Assembly: GCA_025504975.1 (NCBI GenBank) | Contig: JANUWI010000008.1 | Span: 1 to 64,000 of the forward strand | Direction of reading: 5' to 3' | DNA: 64,000 nt | Source of the DNA: Plenodomus lindquistii | Taxonomy: Eukaryota > Ascomycota > Dothideomycetes > Pleosporales > Leptosphaeriaceae | In this document: positions 10,526 through 21,524 of the stretch, one piece after another | Layout of the letters: every line of letters starts with the position of its first letter | Numbering within the stretch: position 1 is the stretch's first letter | Translations under genes and position numbers: made by a program | Notes under the pieces: generated by a model | What the model was told of the DNA's origin: nothing | What the model saw: the letters and a program-made list of their open reading frames with translations, nothing else | Database searches by the model: none

Positions 10526-12460
10526 CTACTACTAAGTATCTATACTATAAAATACTTCTAAAATAGCTATAAATACACTAAGTATAGTACTATTACCTAC
10601 TTTAGCTATAGTAGTAAAAAGTGTAGTACTACTTTAAACTTATTTTACTATAACTATAATTTATAATAGTAGATAACTATTATAATCTGCCTATCTATAA
10701 TAAAGATATTTTAGTTCTATAATAGCCTATTTTAATACTATATTATTATAATCTCTAACTTTCTATCTAGCTATCTAGATATTATATACACGTAAACTAA
10801 AAGTAGTAATAAAAAGTAGTTTATAATATATAAGTTTTATTTAATCTACTTTATACTTTACTTTTTTTTATTTAACTATAGTCTATAGCTCTACTCTATC
10901 TACTTAGTTTAAAGTAATATTTACTCTAGCTTATTTTAAAAACTATTATTATAGTGCTATATAAAAAACACGCTTTACTATTTAAATATAATATTATTAA
11001 TAAGCTATCTAAGCTAGACGCTAAATTACTTTTTTATTTTTATAACCTAGAATAGCTTTTTCTATAGCATTTACTCTACCTCTACTACTATATTCTATAC
11101 TATTTTATAGAAATAACTAATATAGATAGGCTAGCTATATAAATAGAAAATAGTTTTATTTTTAAACTAGTACGTGTTATTTATATTATCTACTACTAGC
11201 GTAATAAATTTACTATACGCTAGTAAACTAAGCGCTTTACTTATAGAGCTATATAAACTATTAGATAGATACTTTTTTTTATACTATAAAAAGTATTTAT
11301 AATTTTTATTAGTTTACTTATTATAGTATATAAATAAAAGTAGTTTTTTAATACTAAATACGTGTATATAGTACACTACGCTAGTAAATATATATAAATA
11401 GTTTTTTATAGTCTATAAATAGTTTATTTTAGCATTAATACTAAGTATAGTAATAAAATAAATAAGCCTACTATTAAATAGCTAGTTCTCTATTAAAGTA
11501 AAAATAAATAATACTAGTATATTTAGTAGCGTTTTTAATATAGCTTTATACTACGTGTTATTCTAGCTATTATTATTTAAATACTTCTATAGCTTCTACG
11601 CTAATACCTTTTACTTTCTAGTTTAGTAAAAAAGCTTACGCGTATTTTTTATTTAATTAGCTTTTTTTTAGTAAGTAAGTTAACACTATAGGCTAGTAAT
11701 AATTAGAGAACTATTAAACTTCTAATTATCTATATTATTTTTATTTATCTTTTTATTATCTATTTTACTACTAGTTTTAGTATTTATTTTTTACACTTTT
11801 TTATTTACTATAATATATAGTAAGTAGTAAATAAATTTTACTATATAGCTTATATAGTAGGCCTAACTCTTTAGGTTTTATAGTTAAACTATAGATTACT
11901 AGTTAATTTTTTATTATTTTATATTTTTTAGCTACTACTTTATTTTGCGTGCTAGCGTAAATAGTTTTTAAATACTTTTTTTTACTAGTATTTTTATTAG
12001 TTTAGCTATGCGCTATAGCTTTATTTTACTTTAGTTAGATAACTAAGTCTAGTAGGTAAAATATATTAAATTTCTATTAGTAAAATACTCTAGCTAGCCT
12101 ATTTATTTAAACTAGTCTATTTTATCTATTTTTATAATTTTATTTACTATAACCTACGCTTTGTTTTTTTTATATATTTAATCTACCTCTACTTTACTAG
12201 CTATTTATAGATAATATTAGCTACTTTATAAAAACTAAATAGAGTACTATTATTATTAGGTGCCTAGATAATAAAGTAGTACTATAGTCTACTAGTATAA
12301 AAAAAAGTCTTTATTTTAATCTATTTAAATAATAAATTTATATTACTTTTTTATACCTACTAGTACTTTTTTTTATAGTATTTTTATAGTATATTTTTAC
12401 TAACTATAATAAAGCTAGCGCTGTACTTACTATTATACTAATATTTAAACGCGTCTAGTA

Positions 12461-12524
12461 ACGTACTCCACAAGCGAGTGGCCGGCACAAGCGAGTGGCC
12501 GGGCTCTGCCAAGACCACACCAAA
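12461..12524 (+). repeat. Left terminal inverted repeat of the Fot1/pogo element
   Basis: Starts ACGTACTCCACAAGCGAG and is an exact reverse complement of 14259-14322. Inside it a 17-bp motif (CACAAGCGAGTGGCCGG) occurs twice in tandem, probably a duplicated transposase-binding site. Confidence 0.92.
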
Positions 12525-12589
12525 ACGTACTCTTGCAACAGTACTGCACAACCAACAACAACAGTACGTAGAAATCGTAGTAAGCCAAT

Positions 12590-14242
12590 CTATTCAGAAA
12601 TACTTTCTACTTCTTGCTTGCACGTGCGCGCGTTGTGCCCACCCTCACCGCAGCGTCCACAGCGCCGTTGCGTGGGTTCGCCTCCCTCAGCGCGCACCCT
12701 CTTCGACGCCTTCTTCCCATCACCACGCGCCGCAAACTCCTTTAGAGTCGTCAAGCGTAGGCCCTCCTCGACCGTAAGGGTACCCTCCTTCTGTACCCGC
12801 TTCCTCTTGTGCGATTTACGTCGCGTGGCGGCCTCATTTGCTGCTCGAAGCTCAACGACTTCATTGCGCATCAACACCATCTGATGCGCCATCAACGCTG
12901 CGCCTTTGCTGAACTTTTCAAGCGCATCAACCATGGCAGTTGGCGAGCTATCCACATGCCTTCGAATCCTCTCTTCAAGGAGCTTCGATTGCGACCCAAA
13001 TTGCAGGGTATTGCTTGGGGTCTGGGAGTGCCAGGGCTCATTGTTGACGGCGGGGGGTGACGGCGTACGCAGCTTGATGTCAAGGCCAGATATCACAGCC
13101 TCTGGGTCAAAGGGAACCAAGCCCGCGCCTCGAAAGCCTCCCTGGATATTGCTTTGAGTAATGGCAGCATTGAAAGCAGCAATAAAGCACGGCAAGAACT
13201 CGATCTTGGTGATGTGGTTGATCCGGTTGCGCATCAGATCCTCGGCTTGGCGGCCATACGCCTTCTTCAGAGGCGCAAAACAACCAACGTCAAGCGGCTG
13301 CAGGAGGTGCGACGAGTGGGGAGGCATGCAGAGGGTCATGATCTTGTGTTCCTTGCAGTACTGGTGGAACTCAAGCGAGTTGTGGCTCTCATGACCGTCG
13401 ACTATGAGCAGACGTACTGTGCCAACAGTACGCTCTTTTGTGTGCTTGTCAAAGTGCTTTACCCAGTCTAGACCAAGCCCATTGTCTGTCCAGCCGTTCT
13501 CAGAGACTGCAAGAGCCCAGTCCCGAGGCAGGCTGGGCTCCTTGTACCAGGCAGAGAGGTGGTGCTTGCCGGCAAAGATGATGAAGGGAGGGATAGCCCA
13601 CCCCATCGCGTTGATGCCCTGGATCACTGTAGTCCACTCCCGGTTGCCCTGCTGCACAGATTTTGGACGCCCTTGATAGTCGGCACCTGTGACAACTGCC
13701 CCAGTTGATATGACGCCCATCATGAAGCCTGTCTCGTCGAAGTTGTAGATGTCTTCGTCCTGGATGCCGTACTTGGCTTTGGTATTCTCTACAAGCCGGA
13801 ACCAGTCACCGATAACCACTGGATCTTCGCAGAGGGCTCTCTTATAATCGTACTTGCGATTGAACTTCACTTTAAGCTCAGGGCGACGCTTAACGAAGTT
13901 TGCAGCCCAGTTCTTGCCAGTAGGGTTGCGGTGCCGGGCTTCAAGCAAAGAATCTGCCATATCTTTGACTGCAGCGAGCTGGGGCGGGAATCCTCTTGCA
14001 GCAAGGTCAAGCACATGCTTGACAATCACCTCCTCTTCAGTCTTAAGCAGGTTCATTGAATTAGGCTTGCAATCACGTCGTGGGGCAGTACCGGCGCGTC
14101 GTCGTCGTAGGGTCCTTTCTGCAACCTTGTAGACTGCAGCAGCCCTTGAAATAGTAAGTGTCGCGTCTTGTTGGATAGCCTGCAATGCAAGCTGTATTTG
14201 AGATTCAATTGAAGACTTTTTTACGTTGTTGCGTTGAGACAT
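12590..14242 (-). CDS. Fot1/pogo transposase (DD35D)
   Basis: 550 aa from the ATG at 14242; an upstream open extension reads through the inverted repeat and is not used. The N-terminus has a psq/CENP-B-like DNA-binding region (helix-turn-helix ~1-60, then GKNWAANFVKRRPEL ~110-122). The DDE domain has catalytic Asp in YNFDETGF (D169), LLIVDGHESH (D282) and LLQPLDVGCF (D318), with 35 residues between the last two, as in Fot/Pot elements. The C-terminus is basic and ends with a CCHC knuckle, CGRCGEGGHNARTC. All catalytic residues are present and the frame is unbroken, so it may be active. It cuts and pastes the element at TA sites. Confidence 0.93.
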   Translation of the reverse strand: MSQRNNVKKSSIESQIQLALQAIQQDATLTISRAAAVYKVAERTLRRRRAGTAPRRDCKPNSMNLLKTEEEVIVKHVLDLAARGFPPQLAAVKDMADSLLEARHRNPTGKNWAANFVKRRPELKVKFNRKYDYKRALCEDPVVIGDWFRLVENTKAKYGIQDEDIYNFDETGFMMGVISTGAVVTGADYQGRPKSVQQGNREWTTVIQGINAMGWAIPPFIIFAGKHHLSAWYKEPSLPRDWALAVSENGWTDNGLGLDWVKHFDKHTKERTVGTVRLLIVDGHESHNSLEFHQYCKEHKIMTLCMPPHSSHLLQPLDVGCFAPLKKAYGRQAEDLMRNRINHITKIEFLPCFIAAFNAAITQSNIQGGFRGAGLVPFDPEAVISGLDIKLRTPSPPAVNNEPWHSQTPSNTLQFGSQSKLLEERIRRHVDSSPTAMVDALEKFSKGAALMAHQMVLMRNEVVELRAANEAATRRKSHKRKRVQKEGTLTVEEGLRLTTLKEFAARGDGKKASKRVRAEGGEPTQRRCGRCGEGGHNARTCKQEVESISE

Positions 14243-14258
14243 TGATGATAGTATGAAG

Positions 14259-14322
14259 TTTGGTGTGGTCTTGGCAGAGCCCGGCCACTCGCTTGTGCCG
14301 GCCACTCGCTTGTGGAGTACGT
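14259..14322 (-). repeat. Right terminal inverted repeat of the Fot1/pogo element
   Basis: Exact reverse complement of 12461-12524, ending GGAGTACGT before TA. It contains the same tandem 17-bp motif. Confidence 0.92.
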
Positions 14323-14926
14323 TAGCTATTCTAGCGCTAGAATAAATAGATTTAGTAGTAGTAGTAATTTTATATTTTACGCTACTATTATTTACTAGCG
14401 CTAGTAATATTTAATAACTATCTATTTTTTTTTATTTACTATAGTAGCGTGCTATTTTTATAGATATATATCTATATTCTATATCTCTATACTATATTTT
14501 TTATAGATAAGTATATAGTACTAATTTAAGTATAGAAGCTATTTAAATATATTATCTAGCGTAATAGTAATAAATTATAGTTAAACGCGTTACTATATAG
14601 TAGCTATAGTTAGTATTAATATTTATAATATAGTAGGTAACTATATATAGTTCTAGTAAAGCTTTATTACTTTAACTCTAAACGCTTTATAAAAGCGTTA
14701 TAAAAGTAAATAAAAAATATAGATAGAGTAAATAGATACTACTAAGTAATATTTATATATAAAGTATTTTTATTCTAACACTAGTTACTAAATAGATTAG
14801 AAAGTTAAAGTAAAATAGATTGCTTTTTTTTTACAGCTTAATTTAGCTAGCGTATAGACGCGCTATACCTATTTTAGCCTAAATTTCTATAGATTAGGTC
14901 TAATCTATTATATTCTTTTAGCTAGA

Positions 14927-15862
14927 TACTAGAATACGCAGTTATAAATATATAATAATAGTAAAAAAGTATTTATTTATAACTATATACTAAACTAATC
15001 TAAAACGTTTACTAACTAAAAATAATAATTCTAAGTAATAAATTACGTTTAGCACGTATTTAAATTAAAGTAAGTAGTAGAATATATTTAAATAGTACTT
15101 TAGTACTATTAGTATTTTTAGTATACTACTAAAAAGTATAAATAATTTTATTAAAAAGACTTTTTTATAAGCTTAAATAGAATAGTAGGCTATAATAGTA
15201 AAAGAATATAATATAAATATATAGATAATAGTTTATAATATAAAGCTATTATTTTTAGTTTATATAGAGAAGTTAGAGCTACCTATAAAGTTTATATTTT
15301 TAAAAAAACTAAATTATCTAGTTAGAACGCGTTTTTTAGCGCTATATAAAAAGTAAGTTTTTAATCTATTTATATTATATTATACTAACGTTAATAAACT
15401 ATTATTTAATAAAAATAATAATACTATAGTACTAGAGTTAAAGTTAGTTATTATATATAAAGGCGTTAATAGGCATATTATAGAAAAGTAATAGATAAAA
15501 AAAAGTTTAGTTTAAAAAAAGCTAGAAGCTTTTTTTATATAAAACCCTCTCTATATAAATATTTTATAGTTAGTAAACTCTATAATTTTTAATTTTAGTA
15601 TAACTATTAAATTATAATTACGTATTTAGTCTATACGTACTTTAGACTAAAATAGCTTTATTTATTAATTTTAGTAGCTATTTAATATTATAATTATATA
15701 ACTAATATAGATTCTACGTATTTATTATTATACTTTTTAGTAGTAAACTTTTAAATACTAATACTTCTATAGATTCTAAGTTTTTTCTAAAACTTTAGCG
15801 TAAGCGCTTAGGCTACATTTTTATTAATTACTAGCTATAATTAAAAATTCTATAGGTATTAG
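14927..15862 (+). repeat. RIP-mutated dispersed repeat, copy 2
   Basis: Same orientation as 9590-10525 and collinear with it at an offset of 5337 bp. It has gone further towards AT (for example a C/T and several G/A changes in the first 100 bp), which fits repeated rounds of RIP on a duplicated sequence. Confidence 0.8.
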
Positions 15863-18329
15863 AATATATATACTATTTTATAGTTAAAAATATAGTAATA
15901 CTAAAGTAGAGCCTATATATATAATATATAATATAAAATAGGCTATATATATAGTACTAAACTATAATTAATTATTATAATAAATACGCTTTACTAATTA
16001 GATTTACTAGAATACTAGTATTATTTAAAATTAATAAAAAAGTATTAGATTTTAGTTTTATAGGCTACTACTAGTATATACTATATATTAATTACTACTC
16101 TATTTTTTTACTATTAACTTTATCCTTTTTATCTAAAACGTTATTAGTGTTACTATCTCTATAGCTTTTCTACTCTATTTTATTATCTAGAAAGCCTTTT
16201 TACTTTATTTTTTTATCTAACTTTTCTCTAACTAACTTTACCTACTACTTTTTAGTTTTATATTTATTAGAACGCTAGCTATAATATTCTTTTATTTTAG
16301 AATTATTATCTACTTTTTTTTTATATTTATACTCTTTTAACAGAACACCTAATTTATTAGTATTAATTAGGTTAATAAGTTTAGATAGCTTAGTAAATTT
16401 ATATAACCTAAATATAATTAGTATATTACTATAATAATAAACTATAATAAATTTACTACTAATTTATATTTTATACTATTACTAATTTTTTATTTAATAG
16501 ATTTTTTATAAACTATAGCTATTTATTTTTATTTTTCTAGCTATTAAATAAGTTATTATTTAACTAGATAAGTTTTTTCTAATAAGTATTATATATAATT
16601 TTCTATAAAGCACTACTAATACTAAATACCTAGAATCTAGTATAAAAGACTTCTAGTTTTTTAATACTATTACTAGAATTTTTAGGCTTTAAAATAGCGT
16701 TATTATATTTATAAATACTAATTTTATAATAAATATTATTTTATTTAGAATAGACTTTTAATAAAGTGTCTATAAGCTATTTTTTTATTATTTATAAATA
16801 TAAATCTATTATAATAAACTATAATAATTTACTACTTAATTTACTTTTCTATTATATTTTAAAAAGCTTTTTTACTTTATTTTTAAAGTAGATTTTCTAT
16901 TTTTTAGCTAATAGTAATAGAAAGTTAGGCTTTTTATTAAACTATTAATAAAAATTACTTTTTACGCTATAATCTACTATACTAGCGCTTTTAATAGCTT
17001 TACTTTTTTTATTAAAAAAAGTAGATTTTTTTTTTTACTAGACTATGTAGTAACTACTATTTAATTTACTTTTAAAAGTAACTTTATAGTTAGTAGGTCT
17101 ACTTTTATAAAAACTACTTTAATTACGCTATACTAGAATATTATTAATTTTATTAGCTTTATATATATACCTCTATTTATATTAGTAAAAAGCTATAATA
17201 ATATACTAGAATAAATACTTTAGTAAGTATAGCCTATTTATTATTATTAAAACTAGATAGTGCCTCTAGTTTAACTACTAGTAAAAGTTTTTTAGGTATA
17301 GTATTAGTATTAATAGGTTTAGGCTTTATATAGATAGCTTCTATAGTATTAAGTTTATTATTAAAGTATATAATAATCTAATAAATATAGTAAAAAAAAA
17401 AGTTTTAAAAAAGTAAATTATAGTTATTTTAGTAGAGTAAATAGTTATATAGACTTTAAAAAAACGCGTTATATACGTGTTTTATACTATATATCTATTT
17501 ATTAATAAATACTAATATTACTAAAATAATCTATTAATAGTAATTTAAAATACTTCTATAATACCTATTTTACTATTAATAATAGTAGGTACTAAGTACA
17601 CTACCTATAAATCTACTAGTAGTAAAAAGTCTAAAAAAAAACTACGTAGTAAAGCTAAAAAAAAAAAAAAAATAAAAAAAATAAACTATAATAGCTAATA
17701 GAAAAAAGCGCTATTTTAAGCCTAGTAGTAAGTTATTATAGTCTATTATTATATTACTATACTAATAATTAATAGCTATTACGCTTTATAAAATTAGGCA
17801 CTACTAGAAAACTACTAAATTTTTTTTTAAAAAGTTATTTTTTTTCTATTTTATCTATAAAATTTACTAGCATATTTTTTTTAAAAAAAATAAATAGTAG
17901 CGTTTAGAAGCTATTAAAGCTTTTTAAAAAGCTACTAAAGTATTTTTTATTAAATATTTTAAAAGTATATACTCTATTTATAGTTATATATATATACGCT
18001 AATAAAAATAAACTATAATATAAATATAATTTATATAAAGTAAATTATAATTTAGGCTAAAAATTTATAACTAGTAAAGTATTACTATATAAAAATAGAC
18101 TTTTAAAATATATATAGTTAAATTATTTTTATATAATACTAGAGATTTTACTAGTAAATTAACTATAATAGATATAAACTTTTTTCTAATTAACCTCTAC
18201 TATAACTATAATTATTACCTATAATAATTAGATGTTTATAATACTATTAGATATAGTATAGTTAGTATTTTAAAATTAACTATTTTAAAAGTATAATATT
18301 ATAATTACTTAGACCTAAGTATACTTATT

Positions 18330-18441
18330 TATATAAAATCTAACTCTAATTTTTAGTCTATAAAACCTAAGCCTTACTTTAACCTACTTAGTAGTTAAAA
18401 AAATAGAGTTATATAGCTAGATTAGAGTTAGATTTTATATA
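18330..18441. repeat. Perfect 21-bp inverted repeat in AT-rich DNA
   Basis: TATATAAAATCTAACTCTAA at 18330-18349 (plus one base) returns as its exact complement at 18421-18441, with about 70 bp between. It may be the ends of a small non-autonomous element or a palindrome; no target duplication could be defined. Confidence 0.6.
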
Positions 18442-18751
18442 AACTAATCTAACTCTAACTCTAGTTCTATCTATTTACTAGCCTATATAAAAATATATAA
18501 TTAAATAAAAAGTTAGAGTCTAGTAGTTTATTTTAATACCTAGTAATAGTTCTCTATAGATTATACTATACTAGATACCTCTAATATACTATATAAGTAA
18601 GTAGCTAGTATAAGTAAATAGCTAGAGCAATTCTATACTAAAAAATTAAAGAAAATTAAAAAATTATGTCTAGAACTAATACGTAGAATTCTATAAGATT
18701 TTAATACAATTATTCTATATATTATAGAAAGTAAGTTCTAGAATCTTAGAG

Positions 18752-18849
18752 GGCTAGGCCTAAAGGGGAAAGAGATATAAAGAAGTACGCTAAAATAATC
18801 TCTATATTTTATATTTATTTTTATAACTTCTTCCCCTTTAGGCCTAGCC
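18752..18849. repeat. 19-bp inverted repeat, MITE-like
   Basis: GGCTAGGCCTAAAGGGGAA (18752-18770) and its complement (18831-18849) are separated by 60 bp of AT-rich sequence. The arms are GC-rich and untouched by RIP although the spacer is AT-rich. It could be a miniature inverted-repeat element or the ends of a decayed one. Confidence 0.6.
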
Positions 18850-18977
18850 TTCTAGTATTTTAAAACTAGAATATTTATATAGGTGTAGCTAAGGCCTAAA
18901 ATTTATAGAATTTATTATAGCCTCTTTAAAAAGTTATTAAAGTGTAAAATTTGCGATTTTTAGTGTAAAATCGCTCC

Positions 18978-19019
18978 GGCCACTCGCTTGTGCTGGCTAC
19001 TCGCTTGTGTAGTACGTTA
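18978..19019 (+). repeat. Remnant of a second Fot1/pogo terminus
   Basis: GGCCACTCGCTTGTGCTGGC and what follows match the right end of the element at 14281-14324, including the tandem motif and the terminal TA. There are three differences (two C to T and one G to T). No transposase or partner end is left beside it, so it is a truncated relic. It sits exactly where the AT-rich block gives way to gene-bearing DNA. Confidence 0.85.
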
Positions 19020-19073
19020 CGTATAGTTCTCTTTTTACTTATTCTCTAGTAGGAGATGGATGTTCTACATCTA

Positions 19074-20354
19074 CTAGAACCACTCTCTAAAGAATACGCG
19101 ACACTCGTTAATAATTACATTAGGACATTCAAGAGCAGCAAAATGGCCGCCATCGTCATATTCTGCTTTCAATCTTAGCTAAAACCTTTTGGTTAATATT
19201 GGGATTCATACCTCTATATCGCACCAGATTGCCGGTCTCACGTGTTGTCCTCTCTGTGCCCGGTCGTGTGTCATAGAGGAACGATGTGTACGCGAAAGGG
19301 ACCCGGATCCTATTTTCTGGTCGCCTGTAGTACGACCCCCATTCGCCATGTTTGACATTTTCGTAGTAGGGTAGCATTGAAGTCATGATGCAATTGGTGA
19401 AGTGGTAGAGTGATGCCTGTGTCAAGATCATCCGATCCCATTCAGGGTCGATCGTTGTCCGAGGAGCTGCGGCTTCAAGGTACTTTTCGCCTATCCAACA
19501 CATAATTCCCACAGGGTTGTCCATGAGTGCTACTCCGATGGTGTGTGGTCTTGTCCTCATACATATCGCATACCCCAGGTGGTTGTCGAGCCAATCGTCC
19601 TGTCGTTGCTTTACCAGAATCTCTCTCGGGCTGAGCTCTTCATCTGTGTTCAGAGAAGGCACAGGACAGAAGTTAAGGTGCACAGCCTTGCAGGCTGGAT
19701 AGTTTGCACCAAGTTCTCGAGCCACGAAAGATCCCCAGTCGCCTGCTTGTACGCCATAGCTGAGATAACCCAGGTCCTGCATAAGGGCATCAAATAGCCG
19801 TGCAGTATCTTTCAGTGTCCAGCCGCGACGCGGCGGAGGAGATGACCAAAGAAAACCGGGCATACTAGGAGCTATGACATGAAAGGCTTGCGCGGTTTGG
19901 TCGTCTGGATCGGTGAGTTGATCTATAACCCGGTCAAACTCGAAAAATGACCCTGGCCATCCATGGACAAGTAGCAAAGGTATAGCATCTTGTCTGGACG
20001 ATCGCACATGGACAAAGTGTAGTCTCAGCTTGTGCCCCTGGTCCTCAAGATCGGCCAAGAAGTGCTGATGACGATTCAAATGTTTCTGGACCTGATTCCA
20101 ATCAAATGTTGAGATCCAATTCCTGTGCAACCTGTGAAACCAGTCGATAGGAGGACCTTCGAGCAATAATCCATATTAGTTCATGGAGTTCTGAGATTAC
20201 ATACATTTGAGGGGCACGCACCATAGGCGTCTCCCGCTTCGGGCACAATTGGGAGAATTGGTAGGCGTGTGCTCTCAATCTTCTCTTTCAGCCGAATGAT
20301 CTCTTGTTGTGGAATGTCCACGGTGAATGGGTGTACTTTCACGGATCGAGACAT
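19074..20354 (-). CDS. Epoxide hydrolase, alpha/beta-hydrolase fold (EHN type)
   Basis: Three exons by splice signals: 20354-20222, 20156-19212 and 19162-19074 (introns of 65 and 49 bp); total 388 aa, in frame. Exon 1 (MSRSVKVHPFTVDIP...) gives the N-terminal EHN region and joins exon 2 as DAYG-PPIDWFHRLH. Motifs: oxyanion-hole HGWPGS, nucleophile Asp in QAGDWGSF, and the catalytic His in YDDGGHFAALE. The His is recovered only by splicing the second intron, since the unspliced frame stops before it. The enzyme opens epoxides to diols and in fungi often serves detoxification or secondary metabolism. It is the first gene inside the AT-rich block and appears intact. Confidence 0.85.
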
Positions 20355-21524
20355 AAATGCTATTGTCTAAACAACCGTGGGAAGTGCGAGCAGAGTCTGC
20401 GTAGTATATGTTCACTACTCGAACTCCTATAGGATTATCTAGCCAGCCGTCGAACGTCATGGCCTCTAGCAAACCGATGCCGTGTTGAACCTCGGCTGCA
20501 CAATTCGCTGCTGGTGGGAGAGCGGCATGACCGGTTCGCTCTGTAGTTTCATTGGTCAGCATTCCGAACAACAACCGAACCCAAGGCTGCATTGTTCATC
20601 AAACTCGATATCTGGAAGCATGGCTTTCTCAAGATATGCTGGGACGTAAGCAGGCGCTTTATAGGTGGATTCGGATTGTACCGCGTGTTAGCGCGTCGAT
20701 AGGCACGACACATGACCGTACATGGACAATTGTAGGTTCAAGTGTCTCACATACTTAGTGCCTGTTGCTTACACGACATTTGCACGTCAGGATGTACTCT
20801 CGTTTAAGTTTAAGGAATTGCTGCTTTAGATCTAGGCTATGTCAGCCTACTCGTTTGTAAAACTAAAGACAAGGGTGCCATCCAATGTGCAATTATCCTG
20901 TAGGTGCATATTTCCGCCGCCCAAGCCGCACGGGCACCAGGTAAAGGTGGCTGGCAGTAATCGCGGGGATGCGGCCTAGCATAGAAATTGCACAGTCCCG
21001 CCGCGCTATACTTTTTTTGAGCGCGTTAATAACTTCATCTTCTCTCAGTGTTAGATCGTGTCTGGATTACTCATGAGATAACATCGTGCATTTCCAGAGA
21101 CCGTCTTGCTAGTTCAAGTACAAGCCTTACCTGAAACAGTATAGCCCATGGCGACGAAGACGTTACAGCAGCCAGGAATCTGTGCGATACTAGTCCTACA
21201 AGGACGTGTATCCACTTCACCCCACTCTATCATATCTAGTCACTAACACAGTAGGTAGATACATCAACAGCCCTGAGACGTTCTAACGATACGCTGGACG
21301 ACAAACAGCCCATTATGACGAACCAAGATAAAGAGATTCGTATTAACAGCCACACAGTAGCCTTGCATCTCCGAGCTGACAAACGAGGTTTGTAAGCTGA
21401 GAAATGAACCTTTCCATCTGTGTATCCAGCCCTTAATAACAGCCCGCAAGCACCTGCTGCCGTTATTCCATACCTACTGTTCGACTGACTTCATCTACTA
21501 CTGATCATCAATCTCCTTGCAACC
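20355..21524. other. Intergenic, no gene recognised
   Basis: About 1.17 kb between two divergent gene starts (epoxide hydrolase on minus, SDR on plus). Ordinary composition; no ORF with coding character seen. It should contain both promoters. Confidence 0.5.

Larger units (their letters stand above)
4424..12460. other. AT-rich, RIP-degraded repeat block (left part)
   Basis: About 8 kb of very TA-rich sequence with TAG/TAA stops in every frame and almost no CA or TG, while CG steps (for example acgc, gcgt) survive. That is the pattern of RIP acting mainly on CpA. No intact gene is visible. Near 9700-10160 one plus-strand frame reads for long runs broken mostly by TAG/TAA. Such stops are expected where TGG or CAA/CAG codons were mutated, so it is probably a dead transposon coding region. 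I could not assign a family. Confidence 0.85.
12461..14322 (-). mobile_element. Fot1/pogo-type DNA transposon, complete
   Basis: 1862 bp with perfect 64-bp terminal inverted repeats, flanked by TA on both sides (12459-12460 and 14323-14324), the target duplication of the Tc1/mariner superfamily. It carries one intact transposase gene on the minus strand. Its base composition is balanced, in sharp contrast to the RIP-ravaged DNA on both sides, so it is a later arrival or an escapee. From memory, and unverified here, the element Molly of Parastagonospora nodorum has this same length and class. Confidence 0.93.
14325..18977. other. AT-rich, RIP-degraded repeat block (right part)
   Basis: Continuation of the AT-rich block interrupted by the transposon. 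TA-dominated, stops in all frames, long A/T runs, no surviving gene. It holds repeat copy 2 and two clear inverted repeats. The block ends abruptly near 18977-19020, where ordinary sequence begins. Confidence 0.85.

Noticed and set aside
12478..13676. Several plus-strand ORFs across the Fot1/pogo element
   Set aside because: They are antisense to an intact transposase gene with full catalytic motifs.
4424..18977. Search for CRISPR arrays, rRNA or intact genes in the AT-rich block
   Set aside because: No regularly spaced repeats, no rRNA-like conserved stretches and no open frames outside the inserted transposon.
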